Shown in pieces: positions 21,038 to 31,574 of a stretch of 64,000 bases of DNA. The stretch's first letter is position 1. The number at the start of each line of letters is the position of its first letter. The stretch is from Lucinisca nassula (Eukaryota; Mollusca; Bivalvia; Lucinida; Lucinidae), in the NCBI GenBank assembly GCA_963580285.1, contig OY757010.1, positions 63,696,406 to 63,760,405 of the forward strand, in the 5' to 3' direction. The notes under the pieces are model-generated. The model searched no databases. It saw nothing but the letters and a program-made list of their open reading frames with translations, and was not told where the DNA came from. The translations under genes were made by a program, and so were the position numbers.

Positions 21038-21768
21038 TAAACAATATTTATTCATTTCATTTCGACAAGTCAATTCGAACAATACATGTACAATTTACAA
21101 TGACAGGATTTGAAAACAAGCGAAACGCTTATACTAATCATCTCCTGTTAAGAATAAGTTTTTGTGAACGGCATGCTGTATAAACTCAAACAATAAAGTA
21201 CTTTTTTACATATAGTTCTACTTAAGAAGGAAAAAAAAGACCAATTGGTCAAAAGATGTAATAAAAGAAAATAATAAAATGAGTAGAAAAGAATAAAGAT
21301 AGAAAAGAAATAAGAATTGGAAAATGTCCAAAGAGAGAATGTAACAGTGCGACAAGAGTAAGACAGAAAAAAAAATGTTGGAAGATACGTCAACACCAAT
21401 ATACATGCAGAGTCTGCCAAGAGTAACTCGTGTCTATGGGCAATTTCTTAAAAAAAGTTGAGTTTTAATAGAAAAGGATGTGATGCCAATTATCACTAAT
21501 CAGTGAACAAAGCGATTTGTCTTTAAAATATAAGCCTGTACGTCCATGAAGATACTAGTGTTATTTGCGACAGAAATATTGGTGTCACCTTGCAAAAGCA
21601 ATCTTGTTGTGACAATAATGTCAAGCGGTATATACTGGCGTATTTTGGTTATCATTTCCATACGAATTATATTGTATCGTGGGGTTTAGTGGAGGGGTGT
21701 TTGTTTCACATGATGTGCTCGCTAGAGCCACCATTTTCTGATCGATGAGCAGAAACATTAGAGGGTGC
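21038..21768. other. intron sequence with nothing recognised
   Basis: AT-rich. No coding or repeat signal I can name, apart from purine-rich runs near 21220-21330. Confidence 0.4.
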
Positions 21769-22090
21769 AAATGGCACAACAACTGCTGAAGAAGTACCCA
21801 AAAAATCAGAATAAAGTGTACGATGGCCTAATAACTGGTGATGAGACATGAATCAATTTTAAGAGACCAGAGGAAAATTTGATATCAGGATATGGGCTGT
21901 GTAACATAAAATACACCCAACTATTGCAAAACGAACACTGACCGCAAAGACGATATTATACGCCATTTTCTTCTGAAAATCTAAACCACGCATGCAAGGT
22001 AGCTTTTGTAAGAATGTGGTTCTGAAAACAACGCGAGCGATAAACAGGTCTACAGCATACAATACTCCAGCCCACAAATCCTCAACTGTA
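21769..22090 (+). pseudogene. mariner transposase remnant
   Basis: Reads LLKKYPKNQNKVYDGLITGD, then ET, a stop, and INFKRPEENLIS. (L)ITGDET(W)I is the block around the first catalytic Asp of mariner transposases. The Trp codon has become TGA. Similarity fades after about 22030. No ends found. Confidence 0.6.
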
Positions 22091-22164
22091 GCAGAGTTTT
22101 TTAAGTATGAAAATGTCAATAAATTGTCGCAATCTCCCTACATCCCATACCTGGCCTCTTACAT

Positions 22165-22372
22165 GTCTCCGTAGCCTAGAGTGTAGGAGCGCTTGCTCTT
22201 AATCATTAGGTCCCTCATAGCAATTGTTCAAGCCTCGCTCGGGTCACAAGTGAGACGCCAAGTTTTGCAAAAGTAGGTCATGCGATTTTTTTTCTCAGGT
22301 TTTCGCCCACCTCTCATCAATGGTCGGCTCGGAATAAGTGAAATAATCTTGAAAGGGCGGTAAAACCAAATA
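22165..22372 (+). mobile_element. SINE-C copy
   Basis: Head GTAGCCTAGAGTGTAGGAGC, then TTCAAGCCTCGCTCGGGTCA, TTTTCGCCCACCTCTCATC, GGTCGGCTCGG and a tail CTTGAAAGGGCGGTAAAACC. tRNA-like head with B-box-like TTCAAGCCT. Confidence 0.6.
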
Positions 22373-22403
22373 ATATTAATTAATAACAACTCATGCTATT
22401 TAA

Positions 22404-22571
22404 GAAATAATCTCCACGTACCGTGTGTTATCGTGATTAACACACGGTGTTGGAGGGCAGATTGCGAAATATTAATTCACGACGGCGAAGCCGGAGTGAA
22501 TTAATATTCGCATCTGCCCGACAACACCGTGTGTAAACACGATAACACACCGGGTGCGTGGAAATTATTTC
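22404..22571. mobile_element. 168-bp near-perfect palindrome
   Basis: Arms GAAATAATCTCCACGTACCG ... and its complement ending GGTGCGTGGAAATTATTTC, with inner arms ATTGCGAAATATTAATTCAC / GTGAATTAATATTCGCA around GACGGCGAAGCCG. Probably a foldback MITE. No TSD visible because the ends are themselves palindromic. Confidence 0.75.
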
Positions 22572-22784
22572 GATTCTAACATGATGCTAAACTGAAATAC
22601 AGTAGTAACAAAGCGTTATCTTGGGGACTATTTTGCAGCGGATGTCGACAGAAGGAAATGTTTACATGCAACGTCACGATGACGCCAAATTGCACGCACC
22701 ACGTTGACGACGTGAATTATCGCATATTTGCAAACGCTGACGTTTCCACTGGGTTCAATGGGAAAAACGTTAACGTCATGTTAG

Positions 22785-22815
22785 AATTATTATTAATAAT
22801 AATAATAATAATGAT
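22785..22815 (+). repeat. (AAT)n microsatellite
   Basis: ATTATTATTAATAATAATAATAATAATG. Confidence 0.8.
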
Positions 22816-23644
22816 AAAACGCCTCTCAGGTAGGAAATGCTTATTTTAAGTCATCTCCTGGAAAACAAAGGGTATAAGTTATATAAAATATAAATGAAGA
22901 AGGGAAAGGAAGGAAAGAAAGAAAGAAAGAACAAAAACATATTATTTCTACTGTAATGAGGTAACAAATTAGTGAATATACATTGATGATAGGAGAGATA
23001 GAAATACAGAACAGAAGTAGCTATAATATGTAGAATTGGTAATAAAACACAAAGCATATTATAGAGTTCAAATGCTACAGCTATGAATCATTCTTGCGAC
23101 AAGATGAAAATAATGTGGCTAATTCCCTGTCCCCTCAGTGCATGGTAATTTCTAGGGACTACAACTGTCTTCCGGATTTCACTATATAGTCTTGCACTTT
23201 TAAAAAAAATCCGATCGTTCCCCTGAATCTTTAACTGAGTAATTTTAAAGTGTGTCTGATAAATATCTTTTTCGAATATGAGCGAGCCTAGGGAAAATGT
23301 GGTAGGCAACTTCAATCCTCCATACGCACAAGTAGGACTTTGGAACGGTATTTTTTTGCGATAGAGATCGGCGTTTAAGGAGCTACATCCTAATCTCAGA
23401 CGTGCTTGGAGAATTGGGCTTATGGATCGTTGCTGTGAAAAAAATAAATAAATAAGACTCAATTGGCAACCAATTGCGACATAAACAAGACACTTCGTGA
23501 CTAAATTGCGAGTAAATAAAACTGAGCGACGCCCGGCCGAACGTCGTGTGACACTCGCACGAATATCTCACGGTTATAGGGTGAATGTCTTGAATCACTC
23601 GCATTTGTGTCGTGAATGGTTTAATATTTTGTCCCATGTGACCT

Positions 23645-24545
23645 GGGTATATATACTCGGTCAAAACGTTACTATGCATAAAATTGCTTCTGTTACCATA
23701 GTTACTACAAATGCAAAATACAGAAAATTTGTTTTGTTTTTGTTAGATGACTTATTTTTCCATGCAAAAGTCCAAACTATTTTTGTTTATGTAAACTCGC
23801 CAGCCTGGGCTATTGTCGTAAACACCCAAGGGGTCACTGTGACAGATTCGCAGGATAAATCATTATAAACGCCAAGAGAATTTAACACCATAAAATACAC
23901 TTAGCACAAGGTTTCTAAAATTTGATAATGTAACCTTTTTAACAGATACCCTTTGTGTCTATTCACAAAAGATTTGGAACTTTAGTTCCATTTGCTAAGA
24001 GAAACAGACGATCACGTATAGGTCTACGATCCTTTGAAGGTGTGTGCATAAATGCTCATTGAAAATCGCAGTTGGTAGTGCTACGTGCTACATGAATTTT
24101 CTACATTATTTTCCATCATGGTTAACAGCAATGGTGACAACAAAGCGCTTTTTAAAGTAATTGCTGAAATTGAATGATAGGTATAGAAATAACAACAGTT
24201 TGAAAATGCTATATTTTTATTTGAAAGGGTGATTATTCAAGAATTTCACAAATTAAAGTCTTGAGTGTAGTGAAAGTAAAGGTAAAGTGAGTTTCTATAT
24301 TCAATGGACATGCACAAAATGCATCTGCACATGCGCAATGCCAAATTCCTTGCAAAACCTTTCAAGGCACAGATTGGAAGACAACTCTTGAGCAGAATAG
24401 TATGGGCAAATGCAAATTCATGCATTTTGTAGCTAAACGTCCGATTCGTATGTTTTCAGCCATATTTAGCTGAATGGCTACCGGGTACCGACTAGAATTT
24501 GCCCGGAATTTGGTATAATTACTTTTTTGACCGAGTATATAATAG
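23645..24545. mobile_element. candidate DNA element with inverted ends
   Basis: TATATACTCGGTCAAAACG at the left and TTTTTTGACCGAGTATATA at the right form an inverted pair about 880 bp apart. No transposase inside. Could be a non-autonomous transposon, or two copies of one promoter-like block in opposite orientation. Confidence 0.4.
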
Positions 24546-24584
24546 TATGCCATAAAACAGTTTGCTCACATTGATAGTTTCACC

Positions 24585-24803
24585 ATGCCAGCAAAACAAA
24601 AGAAAGGGAGGGAAAGGGTTGCCGCTACAACTGACCCCCAACCAACAGAATTCGTCCATGCTCCTGCTACTTCTGATGAAGGAGATTATGTTTATTTTTT
24701 CTTGGATAATCATTTTTCGCAGACCCATCATGGGACTATTGTACGACCTTCGAGCGACAGTCACATGACGTTCGTAAGAACATCGAGCGACGGTCGTTGG
24801 TGA
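24585..24803 (+). CDS. short ORF behind a TATA-like box, function unknown
   Basis: A true ATG in good context (TTTCACCATGCC) opens 72 codons: MPAKQKKGRERVAATTDPQP, then TEFVHAPATSDEGDYVYFFL, then a Ser/Arg-rich end that runs into the CGA-rich tract. A TATA-like GAGTATATAATAG lies about 50 nt upstream. The basic start and acidic middle look like the beginning of a transposon accessory protein, but I recognise no domain. May be only the first exon or a truncated remnant. Confidence 0.3.
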   Translation: MPAKQKKGRERVAATTDPQPTEFVHAPATSDEGDYVYFFLDNHFSQTHHGTIVRPSSDSHMTFVRTSSDGRW

Positions 24804-25060
24804 TAAATGTTCGCAATTTCATTGTGCGAACATCGTGCGAGTGTCTCGCGAATATCGCGCGACTGTCGCGCGAATGTCGTGTAACATGTGTGCGAACTCG
24901 AGCTCGAGTTCGCCAATGATTCGTGCGATAATCGTACGACATTCGTGCGACTGTCGCAAATATGTCTTAATCCCCCATTGAGTGTGTCCGTGAATGTGAA
25001 AATGGTCACAATATCGCGTTTTCTGTCGCAAATGTGTGTCTCAAAATAGTCGCCAGTTGT
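24735..25060. repeat. CGA/TCG-rich degenerate repeat tract
   Basis: Repeated TCGTGCGA, TCGCGCGA, TCGAGCGAC and TTCGTGCGACTGTCGC elements spaced at roughly 10-14 bp on both strands, with GAACTCGAGCTCGAGTTC palindrome at 24893-24910. CpG dense, unlike the surrounding AT-rich DNA. Confidence 0.6.
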
Positions 25061-25205
25061 CGCAACCTAGTGAGATACGGGCCTTAACCCATTGTACACT
25101 AGTAGACTCTTCCATTGCTATATGTTAGACAAGTCCATTTGTCATAAAAGGGGTGCTAGGCATATTTGTTTTTTCGTTTTTGTTCTATTTTTGACGGAAA
25201 ATTCT

Positions 25206-25295
25206 GTAAGCAAATAGTCCAGTCCCTGCGTCTGATCTGGGCTTGCACTGTTTGCCAAGGTACCCTTTTAGGGGTTTCCCGCAGGCAATGGGTTA
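25206..25295 (+). repeat. family G fragment
   Basis: GTCTGATCTGGGCTTGCACT and GTTTGCCAAGGTACCCTTTTA match the right half of 17285-17395. The left arm is replaced by unrelated sequence. Confidence 0.65.
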
Positions 25296-25721
25296 AAGGT
25301 CTTTTCTGCCTGCAAATGTTCGCCCTAGGTTCGGATATACAAATGTAATTCCCAACGTTAACCGCAAAATATTCGGTTCTTACAAAGGCTCCCAAACTCA
25401 ATGCATCATCACAGACACGTATAATCAAATTCAGTCACGAAGATGGCGGTCGATAAACATAGCACTGTTAACCTGAGCTAACGAAAATCACTAGTTAAAC
25501 CATAGAATGTCCAGCGAAAGGCATAGCATCAGGCCTCGACCAACTTACAGAAGCTTTATCCTGAGGCCGTCATTGCGTTTGAAGCCTAAAGCGCCGCTGT
25601 GCAATTAAAAAGTTGGTCAGCAACCATGCGTACATTGACAGTCAGACATTTCATACTTCGAAAATCCTTTGCGAAGAGCATTGTTTTAAGGGCTAAGCAG
25701 TTTAAAAATTTCGATTATTGA

Positions 25722-26000
25722 CATTACGATAACACACCCGTGCGATATAGTGCAATTTTTACATCTCCAAAATGGCTACTTTTCTAACGAAAATCTGTGA
25801 TATTTTTCTTATTTATACTGCAAACATAGGTTGTGGGTACTTGTTAGAACCGCCTCAATGAGGCGGTTCTAACGAGTACCCACAACCTATGTCTTGGGGC
25901 AGAAATAAGAAAAATAATGTTTACCCCCGTAAACCCCAGTTTTCTCTATATAAAGTAGGGTGTAAGGGGGTGTTCATTTCACACACTTGTTCACGTGATG
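25722..26000 (+). mobile_element. HP2 two-hairpin element, reference copy (type I)
   Basis: 279 bp. Ends CATTACGATAACACACCCG and TTGTTCACGTGATG. Hairpin 1 has arms of about 50 bp (TTTTTCTTATTTATACTGCA...GTTAGAACCGCCT, loop CAATG, then the complement). Hairpin 2 is ACCCCCGTAAACCCCAG / GTAGGGTGTAAGGGGGT with an AT-rich TATATAAAG loop. No ORF. Flanks (ATTGA / AAATC) show no duplication. Confidence 0.92.
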
Positions 26001-26289
26001 AAATCGTTTACATTTAAATGTACTTAAACGAAACGAAGTTGGGGTATGTAAATTCCACCGAAAGGTCGTCTAGGAACATCACAACGACGGAACGGGATAT
26101 TTACAATATCAGTATCATCCCATTTATCATACATACATTTTTGAAGAAACAATTCCATTTTCTAAAGATAAACTCAAATCCAAAAGCGGTGCTTCAGTAT
26201 CAACTGTATCAGCTTTAAATTGTGTTCTTCTTACCCATATGTTCGAAATGAAGGCTATCAATATCCAGTAAATAATACGTAAAGTTATT

Positions 26290-26475
26290 GTTCAGTATCG
26301 CTTATATCTTTTTGTTTCCCATTTTGTGGGAAAATTACTGTCCTTTTGGCTTTCCGTTATTGATGCATCCATTAGGGTCTATTTATTTCATGTTTGTGTT
26401 TCTTTCCCTTTGGTGCCGTCTGTGATGGGAGCTGTTGATAAATTGTATCGATCATTGCCTTCACTTCTATGTTAG
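26290..26475 (+). repeat. R-X partial copy
   Basis: CCATTTTGTGGGAAAATTAC, TTCCGTTATTGATGCATCC, CTTTCCCTTTGGTG and CATTGCCTTCACTTCTATG. Confidence 0.65.
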
Positions 26476-26524
26476 AATTGAACGCGTTAATAAAAATTAA
26501 GCTTGATTTTTCACTTGAAAGAGG

Positions 26525-27290
26525 CTTTATTTTTGTTATGGTTTGACTTTGGGTGTTTGTGTCGCTTATATGATTTTATTTTGGATAGCCTTTTGGCCAT
26601 TTTGTGGGAAAGTAACAGTCCTTTTGGCTTTCCGCAGTTGGTGTTTCCGTTGGGGTTCTGTTCTTCATGATTGTGTTTCTTTCCCATTGGTGTCTCTGAT
26701 AGGAGCTGTGGGTTAATTGTATTGATTCCTGATCATTGCCTCTACTTCTCTATTTTTTATTAAAAGTAGAAGTAAAACAAAGATCAGGAATCGATACAAT
26801 TAACTTACTCCACCCATCAAAGACACCAAAGGGAAAGAAACACAAACATGAAACGACCAGACCATAATGGAAACTAAACAAAGGAAGGCCATAAGGACAG
26901 TTACTTTCCCACAAAATGGCCATCCAAAATAAAAAGACACAAGTGATACACACAATAAGTAACAAACAACAACATAAATAAACCGCCACAGAAGAACCGC
27001 CTTGGAACGGTCAGTGGAAAGAATCGATTTTACATGGCCATAATCCTCGCCCTTACCTCTGTCGCGGTATACACTAATTTTGTTTAGTCCGCATGAAAGC
27101 TTCCTAACTCATCAGTGTAACATCTCCGCGAACATACAAATAAAAAAAACTACAGAGATAAAACAAGGTTGAGGACTCGACAGCATACAACAACAGAATT
27201 GCTGGAGCAAAAGAAAACCAACAGTTAGCCTCCGAGGGGCCCGACCAAAGACGGAGCATCAGGCGCCAACCAACATAAAGAATACTAAAA
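26525..27290. repeat. head-to-head inverted pair of R-X copies
   Basis: Forward R-X 26525-26755 meets reverse R-X 26762-27290 at CTATTTTTTATTAAAAGTAG, giving arms of about 230 bp. The reverse copy runs on further (ACCGCCTTGGAACGGTCAGT, GGAGCAAAAGAAAACCAACA). Confidence 0.75.
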
Positions 27291-27742
27291 TAAAATAAAA
27301 TTCCATTTATGTTTTTACGCTGGAACCGTCATATAATCTTAAGCCCGACCCACCGGTGTGCAATCAAAGAGGGAAGCAAAGTTGCCAACCGTGATCGGGT
27401 TAACCACCATGCATGCAGTCTGTTTTATAACATTTATGTTGTAACCAATCGCTTTCAAAGTCGCTTTCAAAGCAAAACAGAAACAAATTAGCAAAACAGT
27501 TTGGCACACAATTAGTTCCATCGGAATGCCAACAATATGTCTATACAATTTAGTTTTGAATCTAATAAAGGTATTGTTCAGTAGATAAAGAAGAGCATCG
27601 TAAAGTCTCTGGCAGGACCATAAATTAGAAAATTTATTAACTTAAGAAGTGCAAGAGCTCGACTATCAATACAGGCCAAGTAAGGGTCTTTCCAATTATG
27701 TCTTATTAGCAAAAATACATGACATTGTATGTTTAGACACCA

Positions 27743-27875
27743 GTGCGCCCGCTCATCGGGGCTGGGAGGGCTTGAGATGTAAATTCATCTCAATGTCGGG
27801 TAAATGTCCGACAAAATAAGATGCACCGTCTCCAAAATGATCTAAATAGTGTTGACGGGGACACAAACAAAAAGA
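27743..27875 (+). mobile_element. SINE-B with internal deletion
   Basis: GCGCCCGCTCATCGGGGCT joined to GGGCTTGAGATG, then GTCGGGTAAATGTCC and GTGTTGACGGGGACAC. Confidence 0.65.
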
Positions 27876-28063
27876 CATTTAGACACCAAATTTGATCCCA
27901 ACCCCGATTTGTTAAGTTCTAGCGATACGCAGTGGGAGTTAACTATTGTTTAATTCCAGTATTATTTTGTCAGCTTTGTACATTGTTGGTGTCTCGTACT
28001 CTCGAGGATATCAAACGCTGCAGGGACCCAGCCGCGGTTGCATCAGGTAGTATTCATTTGTCT

Positions 28064-28335
28064 CATTATGCAAACACGCCTATGCAAACATATTGTAACC
28101 TTTATCGCCGAAAATTTTAAGATGAACAATTGTGATATTTTTCGAATTTCTGCTCAAAATAGAGACTGTGTGTACTTGTTAGAACCGCCCCATCGAGGCG
28201 GTTCTAACGAGTACCCACAGTCTATATTTTAGAGGAAAAATAAGAAAAATAAGGTTTACCCCTGTAAACCCCAGTTTTATTATATGAAAGTGGGGTTCAA
28301 AGGGGTCAAAATCATATAGGCGTGTTTTCGTGATG
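28064..28335 (+). mobile_element. HP2 element, full length (type II)
   Basis: Ends CATTATGCAAACACGCCTAT and GGCGTGTTTTCGTGATG (inverted repeats of about 17 bp). Core hairpin TACTTGTTAGAACCGCCCC / GGCGGTTCTAACGAGTACCC and second hairpin with TATATGAAAG-type loop. Confidence 0.9.
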
Positions 28336-28529
28336 TCAACTTTGTCCAAAACCATTAATGCAATAAAATGCAGCCCATACTAGCTCTGCTGTGGAAAAGG
28401 GCATAACATAGATTGCGGGTGCTCATTAGAACCTCCGAAAGCAGCGATATGAGGAACTGTAGTCCGAAGATGAGTAGAAAGTGACGTCAACAAATATTCC
28501 ACCATAGGCAGTAAGACAGGCAATACCGT

Positions 28530-28556
28530 TATTATTATTATTATTATTATTATTAC
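28530..28556 (+). repeat. (ATT)n microsatellite
   Basis: Nine ATT units. Confidence 0.9.
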
Positions 28557-28799
28557 GGGACAGTCGTTATATACCTTTTGCCAAAGTGGACTGCTTAATA
28601 ACAACTTCGTTGAAGCTGATGTCGCGCCTGCCCGCCCCCATACTACATCCTCCACCCCACCCAAGCATCCCAAACACTGACAAAGTAAAGCTTATTTCAG
28701 GCAGAAGAAATAAATATATGTAGTTCATTGAAAGCATATGCATATGCTGATATGCTACATTAAAAAAATCGGCAAACTTGTACAATTAGTAGAAAAAAA

Positions 28800-29070
28800 T
28801 GACTAAGTTCATAATGTGGAACAAGGGACAAAAATCAATCCAAGATTTATATCCAAACAACAGGTACATTCTCATACCATGGCAAAAGCACATGCGAAGT
28901 TTCAAAATGATTGGTATAAAACTGTAATAAGAGTTGCGATGGCAAGAGGTACCTGCTGTGTTTCAATTCAAGGTTAAAAATGAGTACGTTCACAACCCGG
29001 CGGACGGACGCCCGGACGGACGGAAACTTGCACGCCTATATCTTCCCGTTAAAGCAGGTGCGACAAAAAC
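28800..29070. repeat. degenerate element ending in a GGACGGACG block
   Basis: Ends CCGGACGGACGGAAACTTGC, ACGCCTATATCTTCCCGTTA and AAGCAGGTGCGAC. The same terminal architecture is at 32080-32150 and 44880-44950. Non-coding. Confidence 0.5.
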
Positions 29071-29483
29071 ATTCGCTGACGTCAGTTTCTTCTTATCCTT
29101 GATCTACTGTGTAATATATGCCATTTAAACTCTACCTTTTTGGACATCAATCGCCCAAAGTTAATAAAAGCAGAAGCTTCGCGCCTGCTGTTGTCCACGT
29201 GACTATCGCTGACCGTGTACAAAATCCAGACAATGGTTATTGATAGCATCACAGTTCTTCTCTCTTTGATGTCAAATCGCTGGGTAAAAGCGAAGGCAAT
29301 CTGTAAACTCTGGACTGGTCTGGTGTTAATTGGTAAACGGGGTTGACCCAGATCAGATGCCACAGAACGTAGCGTCTGATCAGGGTCTACACTGTTTGCT
29401 TAAAGTAAAGAAATATAATGGTTAAACCAAACAGTCTAAATTCCAGTTCAGGACCATTTTCCAAGCCTACACTCAGAAACAAT

Positions 29484-29732
29484 CATTACGCAAACACGCC
29501 TATACAAATACATTGCCACCTTTATCGCCGAAAATATGAATATTTTATGATGAAAAATTGTGATATTTTTCTTATTTCTGCTCAAAATATCGAGGCGGTT
29601 CTAACGAGTACCCACAATCTATATTTTAGAGCAGAAATAAGAAAAATAAGGTATACCCCCGGAAACCCCAGTTTTACTATATAAAAGTGGGGTTCAAAGG
29701 GGTCAAAATTATATAGGCATGTTTTCCTGATG
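29484..29732 (+). mobile_element. HP2 element (type II), left hairpin arm deleted
   Basis: Ends CATTACGCAAACACGCCTAT and GGCATGTTTTCCTGATG. Only the right arm (GGCGGTTCTAACGAGTACCC) of hairpin 1 is left. Confidence 0.85.
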
Positions 29733-29871
29733 CGACCCACCAGCCTTGATCTTTATATGCGAATGCGACTCCCTAGACTGATCGACTGATTGATTTGGGT
29801 TTAACGACACGTCAACCCTTGTGGGTCTTTTATGTCGTCTCCCAGAGAAATGGAGAAAAGAGACAGAAGAG

Positions 29872-30105
29872 ATTGTAGAGCGGTGTGGTGCAGTGGTAAA
29901 GCATCGGCCTCGGGATCGAGAGGTACCGGGTTCGAATCCCACGAGCGGCAAGTGTTGTTTCCTTGAGCAAGAGACTTTATCCACATTGCTTAGTACTGGT
30001 TCTACCCAGGAAAAGAGGGCCACATGGAAGATTAGTACTAGTTTACTAAATGTGTTACCCTCTATAAATAAGGTCGATTATTTTATTATTATTATTTTAT
30101 TATTA
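29872..30105 (+). mobile_element. tRNA-derived SINE, V-like
   Basis: A box TGGTGCAGTGG and B box GGGTTCGAATCCC are both excellent. They are followed by TTTCCTTGAGCAAGAGACTT, resembling the CTTGGGCAAGACACT block of V-type SINEs, and an (ATT)n tail. Boundaries approximate. Confidence 0.75.
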
Positions 30106-30314
30106 GAGGAGATGAAATTGAGGGACAGGGGGAGAAAGAGGAAAATGAATGGAAGTGTAGAAACAGACCTGGTAACAACATTCATCCTCTGCCCTTACCT
30201 GCTGCAAGAGTAGTAGGCATTGTCCAAATTACAGAGGAACGGTCTTATAGCAGCAAACTCACGAGGAGCAAATGCCGCAATTTCAGATTAGCCCATTTTT
30301 AGGATTTCGATGAC

Positions 30315-30435
30315 AAACTGAATTTATTAAACTCGTTGAGGAAAAGGCATAAAGTGATTGGCAAAGCCCCACATTCTATCCCATTTTCCTCAACTTGTTT
30401 AATAAATTCAATAAAACATCAACACTCATGTAAGA
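30315..30435. mobile_element. type III terminal hairpin
   Basis: GAATTTATTAAACTCGTTGA...TTTAATAAATTCAATAAAAC with AAGGCATAAAGTG / CATTCTATCCCATT inner arms, followed by ACACTCATGTAAGATCC. Confidence 0.75.
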
Positions 30436-30469
30436 TCCCCTGTGTAAGAGGAGTTGCGCTCACAATAGT

Positions 30470-31110
30470 ATCTGGACCGGGAAAGAAAGCGAAGTTGTGA
30501 AAGTGGGAAAAGTTCATAAAAATAAAACAAGGATAACCCTAAAACCACATGCACACCTACAGATCATGACAAAAGGACGGGTAAAAATGTAAGAGGAGTT
30601 TCGCTCACAAGGTACCTATTAGAATTTTTAAATGGACCTGGAAAACAAACTTAAGTTGAAAAAGTGGAAAAAGTTGATAAACAATTTAAAGAGGATAATA
30701 CCATATGCACATCTACAGACCCCCAGGGGAGGAGGTACTCTGCAATTTGCCATATGCAAATTTTAGCATACCCAAAACAATATTCCCAAATTAATTTCTG
30801 CCGATAATGATTGCATTTGGTAACAAAAGAGCTGTTAACAGTTTCTAACAGTATAGCTCTGCAATTACTATAAAGCCACTGAATCGTTGTGCAGCAAGGA
30901 AAATAAAAACATAACGAAAACATTATAGTGAAGTTTATATTTTCTTGTCCTTTGGGATCATTGATTCCATTGTGGAATTTTGAAAATATTTGAGGGTCAC
31001 TGATGAGGCCCAATTGGCCGAAACTAGCTAGTCTGGCCCAGAAAACATGTACACTTCATATTTTCCAGTTTTGTGGTGTATTCCTTGCTTCCAAAGATAA
31101 CCCTTTTGTA
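30470..31110. repeat. mosaic of degenerate repeats
   Basis: 30470-30740: GAGTTGCGCTCACAA-type repeat. 30745-30920: copy of the repeat that splits the LINE at 1692-2200. 30930-31110: copy of family J (inverted copy 43920-44105; GGGTCACTGATGAGGC, ACTAGCTAGTCTGGCCC). Confidence 0.55.
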
Positions 31111-31122
31111 GAACATATTTAA

Positions 31123-31313
31123 TATGAGTGATATAAGAGTGAGTGAGTGTTTGAGTTTTACGTCTCACCAACAGCTAAGATCATACGGAGACAGGACCTC
31201 GGTTTAAAGACTCATCCGAAAATCTGGAGAAGCCCGGGATCGATCATACGACCCCTGATTTACAAGGCGAGTAGCATAATCTCTACACCACGGAGGCTTC
31301 TATGAGTGATATA
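31123..31313 (-). mobile_element. SINE-A with 13-bp target duplication
   Basis: Body 31136-31300, reverse. TATGAGTGATATA is present at 31123-31135 and 31301-31313. Confidence 0.92.
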
Positions 31314-31328
31314 ATGTGTCAACAATAC

Positions 31329-31574
31329 TACATAGAGGATCTTACATGAGTGCCCATGTATTATTGAATTTATTAAACGAGTCGAGGAAAAGGGATAAAA
31401 TGCGAGGCTTGCCGAGCATTTTATCCCTTTTCCTCAACGAGTTTAATAAATTACATAGAGGATCTTACATGAGTGCTCATGTATTATTGAATTTATTAAA
31501 CGAGTCGAGGAAAAGGGATAAAATGCGAGGCTTGCCGAGCATTTTATTCCTTTTCCTCGACGAGTTTAATAAAT
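31329..31574 (+). repeat. 123-bp tandem duplication of a type III hairpin
   Basis: TACATAGAGGATCTTACATG starts at 31329 and again at 31452. Each unit holds the whole GAATTTATTAAACGAGTCG / CGAGTTTAATAAATT hairpin. Only a few differences separate the copies. Confidence 0.9.

Noticed and set aside
22658..22849. Frame with CNVTMTPNCTHH as another Ly6-type exon
   Set aside because: No acceptor/donor pair, runs into an (AAT)n repeat and lies between inverted repeats TTCTAACATGA / TCATGTTAGAA, so probably part of a MITE.
27971..28043. Possible extra Ly6 exon (TTTTGTCAG acceptor, CAG|GTAGTA donor; LCTLLVSRTLEDIKRCRDPAA)
   Set aside because: Its length and phase do not fit between exons 19336-19405 and 33734-33829, which already join in phase to a complete domain. 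Cysteine spacing is wrong.
28530..28556. CRISPR-like or phage features anywhere in the window
   Set aside because: No direct-repeat/spacer arrays. All short repeats are microsatellites or eukaryotic element units.
29872..29960. A genuine tRNA gene
   Set aside because: A and B boxes are good, but the region is followed by a V-like SINE body and an (ATT)n tail and has no complete cloverleaf, so it is a SINE head.
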